Assembly: GCA_026636295.1 (NCBI GenBank) | Contig: CP089450.1 | Location: 806,001 to 870,000, forward strand | Source: Medakamo hakoo | Taxonomy: Eukaryota > Chlorophyta > Trebouxiophyceae > Coccomyxaceae | DNA length: 64,000 bases | Reading direction: 5' to 3' | Part shown: positions 40,771 to 54,945 of the stretch, piece after piece | Layout: every line of letters starts with the position of its first letter | How positions within the stretch are numbered: position 1 is the stretch's first letter | Notes under the pieces: generated by a model | The model's database searches: none | Told to the model about the DNA's origin: nothing | What the model saw: only the letters and a program-made list of their open reading frames with translations | Program-made: the position numbers and the translations under genes

Positions 40771-42672
40771 TCAACCACCCCCGCCCCCGCCGCCACCGCC
40801 GCCGCCCTCCACCTCTTTCCGCTCTTCCACCCGCGGCCGGCCACGCGGGCGGCGCGGGCGCGGCACGACCAGGCTGGTCGAGCCCAGGGCGCCCTGCAGG
40901 CGTCGCGTGCGCCGGCGCGGCGCGCCGCCGGGCGCCACGCGCACGCCCAGGCTCGGCAGCACGCCCGCCTGCCACCGCGACTTGAACACTGCAAACTCGG
41001 AGGGCGGCACGCCCGCCCACTTGGCCGCGAAATCCGCGTCGTCGCCGCGCAGGATGGCGGCAATGCGACGTCCAGCTGCCAGTGGGGTGGACGGCGGCAG
41101 CGCGTCGATGGGAAAGCCCCAGGCCGGACGGGACCCGTCGGGCGGCGGAGGGCGGCGGGCGCTGCCCGCCGCCTGCGCGCGCTGGGCCGCGGCGACGTCG
41201 ACGGCTTCGACCGTGCCGACAGCCGCGCGCCGGCCTTTGGCCAGGAGGCGGCCTGGCGCGCCTGGTGAGCCGACCCGGGAGGGAGGCGGGCTCGCAGGCA
41301 GGCTCGTGGAGCCCTGCTTGCCGGGGCCGGCCGCACCGCCGCCCGCCGCGCGCTCGGCCACCAGTTGTGCGACAAACGCAAAGCGGGGGCCGACCGTGGC
41401 GCCCACGTCCCGCCTGAACAGGCCGCGCGCGGCCGGGCCGTGGGCCAGTGCCTCCGGCGGGGCGCCCAGCGTCTCCAGCGCCAGCCGCGCTTTCAGCTCG
41501 ACTTCGCGGGACGACGGCGCGCCCAGGAGGGCGGCCGGCGCGGACGCGAGCGCCGCCGCGACCGTGCCTTCGTCCAGGCCCGCGGCCCGCAGCCCGTCCG
41601 CCACGGCCGCCGCGTGGCCGGGCGCCGCCGCGGCCAGCGCCCGGGCGCCCGCGCCCGCCACGGCCGCCGCGGCCGCCGCACCAGGCACGCCCGCGCCGAC
41701 CAGCTCGGCTTCGACGCGGGCCGCCGCGGCGGACGGCCCCCCGCGCAGCAGCAGGGTGGCTGGGTGGCGGGCGATGAGCGCGGCCGCGGCCGGCACGCCC
41801 GCGCGCCCTGCGCCCGCCGTCAGGGCCGCCCACGCCGCGTCGACCTGGGCGGGCGGGACCCAGAGCGCGGGCGGGCAGCGGTCTATGAGCGCCCCGAGCT
41901 GGCGGCCGTCCAGGCCGCGGGCGAGGGCAGGCGTCGGTCGGAATGGTTGGCCGCCGCCGCCGCCTTCTCCGCCGCCGCCGCCTCCGTCCTCCGTCACGCG
42001 CGGCGCCGTCAGGGCGGCCAGCGTCGCAGCCAGGCGGCGCCGCGCACCGCGCGAGCACAGCAGGGCGGGCCGGAAACGAATCAGCGCGGCGGCCGCGCCG
42101 CGGGACAGGCCCCACCGCGACCGCAGCGCGGCCGCCCGCGCCGGGATCAGGGACGGCGGCAGGGCCAGCAGGCCGGGCGCTTTCTCCAGGGCGGGCGCGA
42201 CGTCGGCGACGCCCAGGCCCGCCGCCAGCAGCGCGGCCGCCGCGGCTTCGACGGCCGGGCGGGTGGGCAGGCCGGGCGGCGGCAGGGCAGACACTCCCGC
42301 GTCGCTCCAGCCATCACTCCCGTCGCTCCCAGACTCGTCTCCTTCGCCCGCTTCCGGTCGGTTGTGTGGGCCCTCGCGCAGTTTGGCGGCCTTGCGCAGC
42401 AGGCGGGCGGCGACGGGTGGCGGGAGGCCGAGGCCAGCCAAGGTGGAGGCCGCGGCCGGGTCGACGGGCGAGGAGGGAGCCGGCACGCCTGGATCGGCGG
42501 GTGGCTGTGGGAGTGGTCGCGGCTTTCGTGGATTCTTCGCGGGCGTCGCCGGCGCCGGAGCCGCGTTGCCACCCGTCCGTGCCGCTGCGGTCACGACAGC
42601 CTGACTGTGGGGCGCCCACCTGATGGGTGGCGGGTGCCAGCCCACCCGTCCCGGGGCGGGCGGGCGGAGCAT
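40771..42672 (-). CDS. MTERF: mTERF-domain organellar protein
   Basis: Single exon of 633 aa. mTERF proteins are helical-repeat nucleic-acid binders that control transcription, splicing or ribosome assembly in plastids and mitochondria. The repeats show the expected pattern of two helices ending in a hydrophobic-Pro step. Examples: LLAAGLGVADVAPALEKAPGLLALPPSLIP, LRSRWGLSRGAAAALIRFRPALLC, LDGRQLGALIDRCPPALWVPP, AAALIARHPATLLL and LALETLGAPPEALAHGPAARGLF. The final part LPSLGVRVAPGGAPRRRTRRLQGALGS is basic. About 100 N-terminal residues rich in Ala, Pro and Arg can be a transit peptide. It ends in a Gly run. Which organelle and which target cannot be read. Confidence 0.85.
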   Translation of the reverse strand: MLRPPAPGRVGWHPPPIRWAPHSQAVVTAAARTGGNAAPAPATPAKNPRKPRPLPQPPADPGVPAPSSPVDPAAASTLAGLGLPPPVAARLLRKAAKLREGPHNRPEAGEGDESGSDGSDGWSDAGVSALPPPGLPTRPAVEAAAAALLAAGLGVADVAPALEKAPGLLALPPSLIPARAAALRSRWGLSRGAAAALIRFRPALLCSRGARRRLAATLAALTAPRVTEDGGGGGGEGGGGGQPFRPTPALARGLDGRQLGALIDRCPPALWVPPAQVDAAWAALTAGAGRAGVPAAAALIARHPATLLLRGGPSAAAARVEAELVGAGVPGAAAAAAVAGAGARALAAAAPGHAAAVADGLRAAGLDEGTVAAALASAPAALLGAPSSREVELKARLALETLGAPPEALAHGPAARGLFRRDVGATVGPRFAFVAQLVAERAAGGGAAGPGKQGSTSLPASPPPSRVGSPGAPGRLLAKGRRAAVGTVEAVDVAAAQRAQAAGSARRPPPPDGSRPAWGFPIDALPPSTPLAAGRRIAAILRGDDADFAAKWAGVPPSEFAVFKSRWQAGVLPSLGVRVAPGGAPRRRTRRLQGALGSTSLVVPRPRRPRGRPRVEERKEVEGGGGGGGGGGG

Positions 42673-42866
42673 TCGCGCGCCTCTTTTTTTTTGCGCAGTG
42701 CCGAGTGGATGCTCCCGACCTCCCTTTTTGCCCGCCTGGTGGAAGAGAGGAACGCGAAAGGGAACGAACGCCCGTGGGAATGGAAAACCACCTCTCCTCT
42801 CCTCTCTGATTCTACAGTGCGTACAGGTCTCTCACCCCACGTCCTCTCTGACCGCCCCCTGCCTCT

Positions 42867-43392
42867 TCAAGGCGCCGGCGCCGGCGGCGGCGCCGGCGGT
42901 CCGCCTGCCCCGCCCCCCCTCATCGCGGCAACCTGCCGCACGAGCGCCCCGAACGACAGCGGTTCCTGGGCCGCCAGCGCCGCCAGGCTCTTCCGGTTCA
43001 GACCCACGTTTTCGCGTTTGAGGCCGGCCATGAGGGTGGAGTACGTCAACTGTGCGTGGGATGGATATGTCGGCGGAACAGTGAGAAGGATGGTGGAAAG
43101 AAAAAAAAAACGGCGGCCCCTGGCCGATTGTCTGCCTTCCGGACCGCCGCCGCCCAGAACCCATCACACTCCCCTCGTCCACCTCCCACAAAGACTAGGC
43201 ACTCACCCCGTGCTCACGCGCGCCGGCCCCAATGCGCGCGATCCACACGGACCGCGCATCCCTTTTGCGCGCCCGCCGGTCGCGCGTCGCGTATTGCAGC
43301 GCTTTTTCGACGCGTTCGCGGGCGATGCGCACGCAGTTTTTAGCGCGGCCGCGGAAACCTTTGGCCAGGCGGAGGACCTTGTCGCCGCGCAT
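42867..43392 (-). CDS. MRPL20: Mitochondrial large-subunit ribosomal protein bL20m
   Basis: Two exons, complement of 43207-43392 and 42867-43049, give 122 aa with a phase-0 intron of 157 nt. bL20 binds 23S-type rRNA early in assembly. The sequence follows the family closely: [40 protein letters not shown] and [14 protein letters not shown]. Exon 2 continues [26 protein letters not shown] (family: YSxFINGLKKAxIELNRKxLADLA). The length is that of the bacterial protein, with a Gly/Pro-rich tail ending APAP. Plastid rpl20 is usually plastid-encoded in green algae, so I assign this copy to mitochondria by inference; no cleavable presequence is obvious. It shares a 204-bp promoter region with RAB3GAP1. 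Confidence 0.92.
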
Positions 43393-43596
43393 TGGTGGAT
43401 TAAGTGGGAGGAGTGGTTGCGTGCGACGGCAAAAAAAACAAGAACGACGGCCGTCGCCCTGGCCGCAGCGAAGAAACCCACTGTGTGCCGCACTCGTAAA
43501 AAAAAATACGCTGCGGAGGGTGCGGGAAAAAGGACAGGGCGCCGCCGTGTCGGCCTGCTTTCCCCCACCACGCGCTGCCTGGGGGGCGCCCCGGCC

Positions 43597-46500
43597 ATGG
43601 AAGAGTTCCAGGATTTCTCGACGGTCACGCCCTGGGAACGGTGAGAGCCCCCGTGGCTTTTGGTTTCTCGCCGCGCCCACGAAAATGCATGCGTTTTTTT
43701 TTTCTCACGACGTAAAACAACTCCTGCCCAACAGGTTCGTCTCCGCCCTGGAACGCCAACTCAGCGAGTGGCAGCGCATCGGTGCGTGCATGGACATGGG
43801 GGGTTTGTGCGCGTCTGCCATGGCGCTATCGCCGAAAACGCCCATCCAACCACCCTCTACTCTCCAGGCCCGGCCACGCTCGCGTCCACCCGCCCGCCCG
43901 CCCCCGTCGTCGAGGTCGCCGCCACGTTGCCCTTGCGCTTGCCAGAACTGCGCGGTGATGCGTACGTCCTGACGCTCCACATCCCCGCGCCGGAGGAGCC
44001 GGAAGGGGAGGGAGGGCGGGAGGATGGCGGGCCGTCGCCTTCACCTTCGTCGTCCGACTCTGACGCCGGGGCCGACTCCTCCCACCGCCGCCGCCGCCCG
44101 CCCCGCCCGCGGCCCACGGCCCTCGTGCGCTCGCTGTCGGGCGCGGTGACCGGCGGCTTTGCCCGCCTGGCCCGCGGCCTGAGCAGCAGCGGCGGCGACG
44201 CGAGTGGTGGGAGTGGGAGTGGGCGGCTGGCGGGCGGCGGCACGGCCGCGGCCGCGCGCGCGACCCCGCCCCGCGCCCGCCGCCCGCCCGCACCTCCGGC
44301 CGGCGCCCGCATGCGGGACCGCCCGCACCGGGCCCAGGCCTGGTTTGGCCTGCCGCCGGGCCTGCCCTGGCTGACGTTGGCGCCCGCCACGTTCTCGCGA
44401 CGGGTGCTGGACGCGGGGCGGGAGGGCGCGACCCTGGCCAGCGCGCTGGGCGCCGCGTCCGCGGCTGTGGCCTGCCCCTGGCCCGCGCTCGTCCCCACGC
44501 ACGACGGCCGCCGTGACGCGGCATGGGGCGTGGGCCCCCGTGGGGCCGGCAGCTTGGAGGCCGACGGCCGGCGCGGCGCGGCCAGCCTCCCGCCCCGGCT
44601 GGCCGCGCCCGGGCCGGGCGGCGCGGCGCTGCTGGCCGCCCGCGCCGCGCCGTCGCCGTCGCCGTCTGCCGCCGCCGCGGCTGCGGCTCTGGCGGCTGCT
44701 GCTCAACCAGACCGTGGCATTGCGTCCCAGACGGCGGCGGCGGCCGCGGCGGCGGCGCGGGCGGCGCTGGGGAGGGGCAGCGGCGCGGCCGGACCGGACG
44801 GTGCGTCCCCCGACAGCCACGCCCCGCCGCCGCCGTCCGTCCGCGTGGACGCCCGCGTCACGTACGCGCTGCCCCTTGCCGTCGACGCATCTGCAACGGG
44901 CGCGCCGACCGGGGGGTCTCCGTTGCGGGCGGCGGCGGCCGCGGCGGCGGGCGCCGCGCGGAGGTGGGGCGGGAGCGGCGCGCTGCGCCCGCCCCCGCCC
45001 CCACCCCCGCCCGCCACCACGCCCGGCCCGCCGCCCGGCCCGCCCGCATGGGACGCGGCCTGCCCCTGGCGCGCGCTGGGCGGCGCGTACCCGGACCCGC
45101 TGGGCGGCCTGGAGCTGGACGTGTGCTGGGACGGCCTGGCCGCGCCCGGGGCGTGGGGAGGCGGGGGCGGGAGTGCGGGAGGCGGCGCGCCGACGCCGGC
45201 CGGCGCGCCGGGCGGCCCTCCGCCCCCGCCCTGCCCGCCTGGCGGGCCGCTGGCCAGCCCGGCGTGGGCGACGACCTGGCGCGTGCACGCTTTAGCCCCA
45301 CCCGCGCCCGGCAGAGGGGTGCTGCGTGCGACAGCGGCGGCCGGCGGCGGCGGCCGCGGGGGCGGCGGGTCTGGCGGCGGCGCGCCCGGGCCCACCCCCG
45401 CTGCGGCGGCCGCGTCTCTGTGGGCTGGGTCCGGCCCGGCCGTCCGCCGCCCGTTGCGCCTGGCGCCGCCCGCGGCCGTCCCGCCATCAGGGCCGACCCT
45501 GCCGGCGTCCCCAGGCGGGGAGGCGCCCGCACAGCCGCCCCGCCCGGCCCTGCCCGCCCCCGCCGACGGCTCGGCCCCGGCCCCACTCTCCTCGCTGCTG
45601 GCCGCGGCCGTCGCGGCGCGCCCGCACGTCGCCGCCGCCCGCGCCATGGCCGACCTGGCGTCCGACGCGTGGTGGGATGCGCGGGGCGTGGGTGGGCAAG
45701 CCTGGCCGCTGCCGCGCCCGCCGCCGCCGGGCGTGGTGGAGGCGGCCGTGGCGGACGTCGTGGGCGGGGCGGGCGCGGGCGACGCCTCGCGCCCGCCGCC
45801 GCCGCCGCTCCCGCCCGCCCTGGCGTCCGCCCTCTCCCTGCCGCGCGCCGCCCCTCCGTCCTCGCCCGCCGCCCGGTGGGGCCTGGCCACGGCCCGACTG
45901 GCCACTCCACGTGCCGGTGCGGCCCTGTGGACGGGCGTCGTCCGGGCCCTCCGCTTCCAGTGCTGGGAGGCGGGCGTGCGGCTCGGCGCGGCTGGAAGCG
46001 AGGAGGGCGGAGACGGCAGTGCTGGCGCCGCCTGCCCCCTCCTCCCACCCCACCCCGACCTGTCCGCCTCCCTCCTCCACCAGAAGCTGGCCATGCTGGA
46101 CTGTTGCATCGCGGCCCGGGCGGCTGAGCGAGCGGCAGGAGGCGGCGGCGAGGATGGAGGCGAAGGCGGCGGCGGCCGGCCTGCGCCGCCGCGGCCGGGC
46201 TGGCTGGCCTCGCTCTGGCGGTCGGCGCTCGCGCTGCCCCTGCCGCCCGCCGACAGCGGGGACGGCGGGGAAGGCGAGGCGGCGTCGGACGACGGAGGCG
46301 ACGGCGCGGAGACGTCACCCCCTCCGCCGCGGGTGGGCGGGCGGGACGACGTTTTTTACAGCGCGGGCGGGACGGACGACGGCGACGAGGGAGGAGAGGG
46401 TGGGGGAGAGGGTGGAGGCGAGGGCGGCGGGAGCGAGGCCAGCGGCGGCGCGCCGCCGCCCCTCCCACCCGGCGCCGCCCGCCCGCTGCCCGGCACCCGC

Positions 46501-47724
46501 CTGGGCGGACCCCGCGCGCCGTCGACCGCCCCACCCCTGTACGAGCCCATCACGCAGCGGGCCCCACCCACGACGGCCGACGCGGTCGCGGCGCGCGAAG
46601 CGGCGGCGGCCGCGCTGGCGGCCGGCGTGTCGCCCGGCGCGGCCGGCGCGGCCTGCGCCCTCGCCCGCCCGCTCGTCGCGTCGGACGCCGCCGCCTTCAA
46701 AGCCGCAAACCCAGGCGCGAGCCTGTCTGATTTTTTGAGCTGGAGGGAGCCGCGCGAACCGCCGCCGCCGCCGGCTCTGTCGGCGGCCGCGGGCGCGGGC
46801 AGGGGCGGCGGCGGGAACGAGGCGGCGGGCGGGGGCTCTCCCTGGGCCGCGCTCTGGCAGGCCGTACGGCCGTGCCCCGCCCCCGCCCAGCGCCGCCTGT
46901 TCGATCCGACCTCAGAGGGCGAGCGCGCCCTGCACTGGTTGGAGACCCTGCCGCCCGCGGCGGCGTGGGAGCAGCTGGTGCCGTGCGCGGCGGCGGGCGC
47001 GGCCGCGGCGCTGGGCGGCACGGCCGCCGCCGCGGGCGGTGGGGCGGCGCTCCTGGCCGCGGCCGCGGCGTTCGGCGCTGCGGGCGCCGCCGCCCTTGCC
47101 GACGGTGCGGCAGACGCTGGCCCAGCCCTCGTGGCCGCCCTCATGGCCTGGGAGGGCGTGGCCGTGCCGGCGGAGGCGTTGCGGCTGCGCCTGCCGGGTG
47201 CGCCGGCCACGGCCGCGGCCGCGCTGTCCGCGGCGTGTGGTGGCGGGAGTGGCGTCGCCGTCCCACCGTCCGAACGCCCGGCGGTCGGCGCGCGCGTGGA
47301 AGCGGGCGTGGCGGCCCGGCTCAAGCCCGGTGCTGCGGGCCCGGCTCCTCCGCCTCCGCCGCCACCACCGCGGCGCCTGGCCGACGGGTCGCGGCCGACG
47401 ACCGCGCCGTCCACCCCGACTGAGAGCGAGAGCGACGACGACGGCGGCGGCGGCGGCTCTTCGTCGTCTTTCGACGGTGAACGCGCGCCCGCGTCCGCGC
47501 ACCCAGCCTGGACGGCGTCCCGGTCTGCCGGCGGCGGCGGCGTCCTGGGCGACGCGCGCTGGGCGCCCGCGGAGCTGGGGCGGGAGTGGGCCATCCGCTG
47601 CGGCGGTGGCGGTGGCGGTGGCGGCGGTGGAGAGGGTGGTGGAGGTGGAGGGCGGTGCGTCGTCCGCCTGTACGCCCGGTCCGCGCCGGGCGAGGGCACC
47701 CGCCTGGCGACGGCCATTGAGTAG
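43597..47724 (+). CDS. RAB3GAP1: Rab3GAP catalytic subunit
   Basis: Three exons (43597-43640, 43735-43781, 43868-47724) give 1,315 aa. The introns of 94 and 86 nt are the shortest confident ones here. In animals the protein is a GAP for Rab3 and an exchange factor for Rab18. The N-terminus [31 protein letters not shown] matches the family start (xFTTASEWERFISxLExxLxxWKLxG) across both splices. Later anchors are [32 protein letters not shown] and [17 protein letters not shown] near residue 920. [29 protein letters not shown] follows. Length exceeds the human protein because of Ala/Gly/Pro insertions and acidic EGGG repeats near nt 46380-46440. Family-typical Arg residues cannot be verified by eye. 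Confidence 0.9.
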
Positions 47725-47982
47725 TAGATTGAGAATGTTGTGGACAACATGCAGCCACTGTTTTACACACGACGCAGAAACGCAGTGCAGGCGGCGGCCC
47801 CCCAAGTGTGTTCCGTGCGGGCAAGGGGCACGGTGGGGAGGGTGAAAGAGAGCCAGGCGCGCGGGCGGCGCGCGAAAAAAACGCGCAGCCGCCCCGCTTT
47901 CCTCTCCCTCCCATCGCCCTCCTCTCCGTCCCTGCAGGGTCCTAGACACCACCAGACGGCGCCATGGCCCCCACACACACCC

Positions 47983-49040
<1,058 letters not shown>

Positions 49041-51236
49041 ATGGGCGCGTGCGCCTCGGCGCCCACCCGCCCCGCCGCCGAGGCCGCCGCCCTGCCTCAC
49101 AAAGACCAGCGCATCACCCTGGAGACGGATGCGCTGGCGCTCCCCGCGCCGCCCGCCAACCCCCCACCGCCGCCACGGTGCGGCGGCGACCCGTCGGCCG
49201 GCCTGCCCGCACCTGGCAGCGACCGCCCCCTCCGCCCCCCGCCGCTCCCGCCTCCAGGCCTGGTGGGGTTTGGCCAGCCGCCGGCGGCGTCGCGGTCGCT
49301 GAAATTTGACGGTGAGGGGGGGTGAGGAGGAGGGCGCGCGCTCGCCGCCCCCCGCCCTCCCTCTCTCTCCCAGCCCACCCGCAGCCCACCATCCCATCCC
49401 ACCCCCCGCCACCCACCCACCTCTCCCTCCCCACAAGCCACGCTCGCCGCCCTGCCCGAAGGCCGCCGCGCGTCCGGCCCGCCCACCGACCCGGACGCGC
49501 CCTCCCGCCAATCCAGTGTCATTGGCTCAGCCCTGCAGCGCACTGCCACCTCCCTGCCGCCTCCCCCACCGTCCCCGCTCTCGTCCGCGGGCGACTCGGC
49601 CGCGCTGTCCCTCGCGTCGTCGCCATCCCTGGCCGCGCCCGGCTCGCCGTCCGCCCCTCCCCCCACGGCCGTCGTCGTCGTCCGCCCCTCCTCCAGCCTG
49701 TCCCCCCGCCCGCGGGCGCCCAAAGCCCCGACCACGCTGGCGGCATTCCTCGCGGCCAAGGCGGCCGCGAGCGCGGCGCCGCACCCCCCGCCGCCCTCGG
49801 CGCTGCCGCGCCCCCAGTCCGCCGCCAGCTTGCCGGACGACGACCGCCCGACGTTTTTGCGGGACGCGCTGGACGGTGGCGGGAGTGGGGGCAGCAGCAG
49901 CAGCAGGGCGCCCTCGACGGCGGCGGCGGCGTCACCGCCGCCGTCCTCGCCGTCCTCGCCGACGCGGCGGGCGGCGAGCAGCAGTCACCACCACCTCGGC
50001 GGCGCGGCCGCGACGAGCCTGGCGTCCGCCGCCGCGGCCGTGGCGTACCGGCCGCGGGGTGTGGCTGTGGCGCCTGCCAGTCCTCCCGGTGACAGCATCG
50101 CGGGCTGGCAGGCCCTGGCGGCCGAGCTGGGCGTCGAGGACGGTGACGGCGGCGAGGCGGTCGCGGCGCTGCCTCCGCCTCCTCCGCCGCGTGCGCCGCC
50201 TCCCGCGGCCCCCCCGCTCCTCCCCTCCCTCTTCGCGCCGGGCGGCCTCTTCTTCCTGCAGTTTGAATCTCTGAAACCGCTGGGCCGGGGCGCCTTTGGG
50301 TCCGCCGTCCTCGTCCGCCGCCGGGCCGACGGCGCGCGCCTGGTCGCCAAAGTTGTGCGGGGCGGCGGCGGGCGGGGCGGCGGGCGGGGCGGCGGCGGCG
50401 ACCCGGCGTCGGAAGCGGCCGCGCTCGCGGGCCTGGACCACCCCCACATCCTGCGCTACGTGGCGTCCTTCAGCCTGGGCCCGGACGGGTCGGCCGCCAT
50501 CCTGACGGAGCACTGCGGCGGCGGCGACCTGGGCACCGCCCTGGCCGCGCGGTCCGGCCGGCCGCTGGAGGCGCGGGCCGCGCTGCGCCTGGTCGCCCAG
50601 CTGGCCCGCGCCCTGGCACACTGCCACGCCCGGGGCCTCGCCCACCGGGACGTCAAGCCCGCCAACGTCTTCCTGGACGGGCGGGCGGCCTGCTGCGTCA
50701 AGCTGGGCGACTTTGGCCTGGCGACGGACGTCACGTCCGACCCGTCGTCGTCGCCCGCGTCCGCCGCGACCGCGGTCGTGGGCACGCCGCTGTACCACGC
50801 CCCGGAAGTCGTGGCGGGCGCGCCCGGCTGTTCCGGTCCGCCGGCGGACGTGTGGGCGCTGGGCCTGGTGCTGTACGAGTGCCTGAGCGGCGGGCGGCCG
50901 GCCTTTGGCGGCGGCCACTCCCCGGGCGCGGTGGGCGCCGCAATCCTGGCGGGGCGGCGCGCCCCGCTCCCGCCCCCGACCGACCGCCTGGGGCGCGTCG
51001 CGCGTGACCTGATCGACGCCCTGCTGGCGCCGTCGCCCGCCGAAAGGCCGTCGGCGGCGGCGCTGCTGGCGCACCCGGCGGTCGCCGCGGCGGCCGCTGC
51101 TGTTGAGGCGGAGCGGGCGCGGCGGGCGGGCGGCGGCGGGAAGGGGGGAGGGGCGGTGGCGGGTGGTGGGCCGGGCCCGGCGTGCGTGGCCGCGCTGGCC
51201 GCCCTGAGAGGGGCGTGCAGCAGCAGCAGTGGGTGA
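49041..51236 (+). CDS. NEK-like Ser/Thr kinase with N-myristoylation signal
   Basis: Two exons (49041-49311, 49438-51236) give 689 aa. It begins MGACAS, a good N-myristoylation site followed by a palmitoylatable Cys, so membrane anchoring is likely. About 360 residues of Pro/Ala/Ser-rich sequence follow. The kinase domain runs from about residue 365: glycine loop LGRGAFGSAVLV, VAK lysine, HPHILRYVASF, LTEHCGGGDLGTAL, catalytic HRDVKPANVFLD, KLGDFGLATDV, GTPLYHAPEV and DVWALGLVLYECLSGG. All catalytic residues are present. Gate and catalytic loop resemble NEK kinases; ULK or NAK groups are alternatives. A Gly-rich loop expansion sits between strands 3 and the C-helix. The last codons and stop lie in a tandem duplication. 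Confidence 0.87.
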
Positions 51237-51302
51237 CGGCGTGCGTGGCCGCGCTGGCCGCGCGCCCTGAGATGGGCGTGCAGCAGCAGCAGTGGGTGAC
51301 GG
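51181..51302 (+). repeat. Tandem duplication of about 60 bp across the kinase stop codon
   Basis: Copy 1 (51181-51239) encodes the last residues ACVAALAALRGACSSSSG and the tga. Copy 2 (51240-51302) lies after the stop, is almost identical and is 4 nt longer (cgcg insert plus one or two changes). Confidence 0.93.
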
Positions 51303-51384
51303 CACGGAGCCTCTCCTCACCCTCTCACCCTCTCACAAAACCAATTGCCGCCGCGATTCGCGCCTCCGCAGCCTCCCCGCGCCA

Positions 51385-52527
51385 ATGCTGTCCGCGTCCC
51401 TGCCTCATCGCATAGGGGTGCAGAGAGGGCGGAGGGCGGCGACGACGGCTGGCCGGCCAGCCGCGCCGCCCCCGCGCCGGAGCGTGCGCGCCGTGTCCGA
51501 GCGCGGCGTCGTCCCTCCACCCGCCTCCCCACCGCCGCCTCCCACCATCTCCACCCCGGCCGACGCCGCCGCCGCCGTCACCACGCTCCTGTCCCTGATC
51601 GCCAACACCGACCGTGGGTCTGCCGCCCCACCGTCCGTCGCCGAGCAGGCGGACGCCCTCATCGACGGCCTTGCCGCCTACGGCGCGACGCAGTCCCCCC
51701 GCCCGCTCAACAACGACCTTTTGTTCGGCGATTTCGACGTCGCGTACGTCGGCACACGCGGCACCCGCCAGCGCGGGCAACCCGCGGGCGGGCAGTGGAG
51801 GTCTGGGCTGGGGAGGGCCCTCTTTTCCACGACGGCCGTCGGCCAGGGAGTGTACAGGGGGGCCGACAGAGACGGCCCGACGGTCTCCCCACCCCTCGTC
51901 ACAAACCTGGTCGCCTTCCGCGCGTTTGGCTGCTTGCCGGGCCACATCGGGCTGAGGGGCGTCGTCAGCCCTGTCGACGACCCGCAGGCGGCCGCGCGGT
52001 CCGCGCACCCGGCGTCTCCCGGCGGCGACACCGTCCGCGTCGCGTTCGACCCGCCCGAGCTGTGCCTGGGCAGCCCGGCCCACCCGGCGTCCATCGCCCT
52101 GAAAGTCGGCCCGCCCTCCGCCGTCCAGTTGTCGACGACGTACCTGGATGAGCGAGTGCGCCTGGGGCGCGGCAGTTTCGGGTCCCGCTTCGTCTTCACG
52201 CGGGAGGGCGTCGCGGCGGCCGCGGGCCTGGCGGCCGTCGGCACACACACCACGCGCCCCGCGGGCTGGGCCGCGCTCGCGGCCGTCGTGGGCGCGTGCG
52301 CCGCCGCCGTCGCCGGCCTGGCCACGCGCGCCCACTCCTGGCCGCTCCCCGCCCGCTTGGCAGCCGGCCTCCTGCCGACGCTCGTCGGCCTGACCCTGTC
52401 CGCGTTTGCAGTGAAGGATCGCCTGGTCGCGCGCGGGCGGCTGGGGCGGGAGGCCGGGAATGAAGGGTCGCGCCGGGTGGTGAGCGTGGCGCCCACGGCG
52501 GCGCTGCGTGGCGCCGGTCGCGCGTGA
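51385..52527 (+). CDS. Plastid lipid-associated protein (fibrillin/PAP family) with C-terminal membrane segments
   Basis: Single exon of 380 aa. The first 45 residues (MLSASLPHRIGVQRGRRAAT) are a typical plastid transit peptide. The PAP-type stretch starts with TLLSLIANTDRGSAAPPSVAEQADALIDGLAAYG. It continues LNNDLLFGDFDVAYVG, GQWRSGLGRALFSTTA, NLVAFRAFGCLPGHIGLRG and VQLSTTYLDERVRLGRGSFGSRFVFTR; the last is the usual fibrillin end. Two hydrophobic segments follow (ALAAVVGACAAAVAGLA and AGLLPTLVGLTLSAFAV), unusual for plastoglobule fibrillins, so thylakoid or envelope anchoring is inferred. A CCAAT box is at 51341-51345, 40 nt before the ATG. The 5' flank includes the duplicated kinase end. 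Confidence 0.72.
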   Translation: MLSASLPHRIGVQRGRRAATTAGRPAAPPPRRSVRAVSERGVVPPPASPPPPPTISTPADAAAAVTTLLSLIANTDRGSAAPPSVAEQADALIDGLAAYGATQSPRPLNNDLLFGDFDVAYVGTRGTRQRGQPAGGQWRSGLGRALFSTTAVGQGVYRGADRDGPTVSPPLVTNLVAFRAFGCLPGHIGLRGVVSPVDDPQAAARSAHPASPGGDTVRVAFDPPELCLGSPAHPASIALKVGPPSAVQLSTTYLDERVRLGRGSFGSRFVFTREGVAAAAGLAAVGTHTTRPAGWAALAAVVGACAAAVAGLATRAHSWPLPARLAAGLLPTLVGLTLSAFAVKDRLVARGRLGREAGNEGSRRVVSVAPTAALRGAGRA

Positions 52528-52639
52528 GGTGCGCACAAGGCAAGGCAAGGCTGTTGTTGACAAAACCCGTAGCTCTCTCTTTTCTCTTTTTTTTTTTGTT
52601 GGCGTGTCTCTCCCGCCCCACACCCCACCCCACCGCCCT

Positions 52640-54794
<2,155 letters not shown>

Positions 54795-54945
54795 GGGTGT
54801 TCTCGCGACCCCGGAAAACGACAGAATGAAGAGGGGGCCAAAGAAAAGAAGACCAACACTGAAGCGCTCGCGCCACACTCTCGACGATTTTTTCGTTGGG
54901 CGCACGCGTGGGCAGACACACCACACACACACGAGCGCGAATCCC

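Noticed and set aside
47933-47945. Acceptor-like ccctgcag on the plus strand after RAB3GAP1
   Set aside because: RAB3GAP1 has already stopped and no plus-strand exon of any recognisable protein follows; the minus strand carries RPS29.
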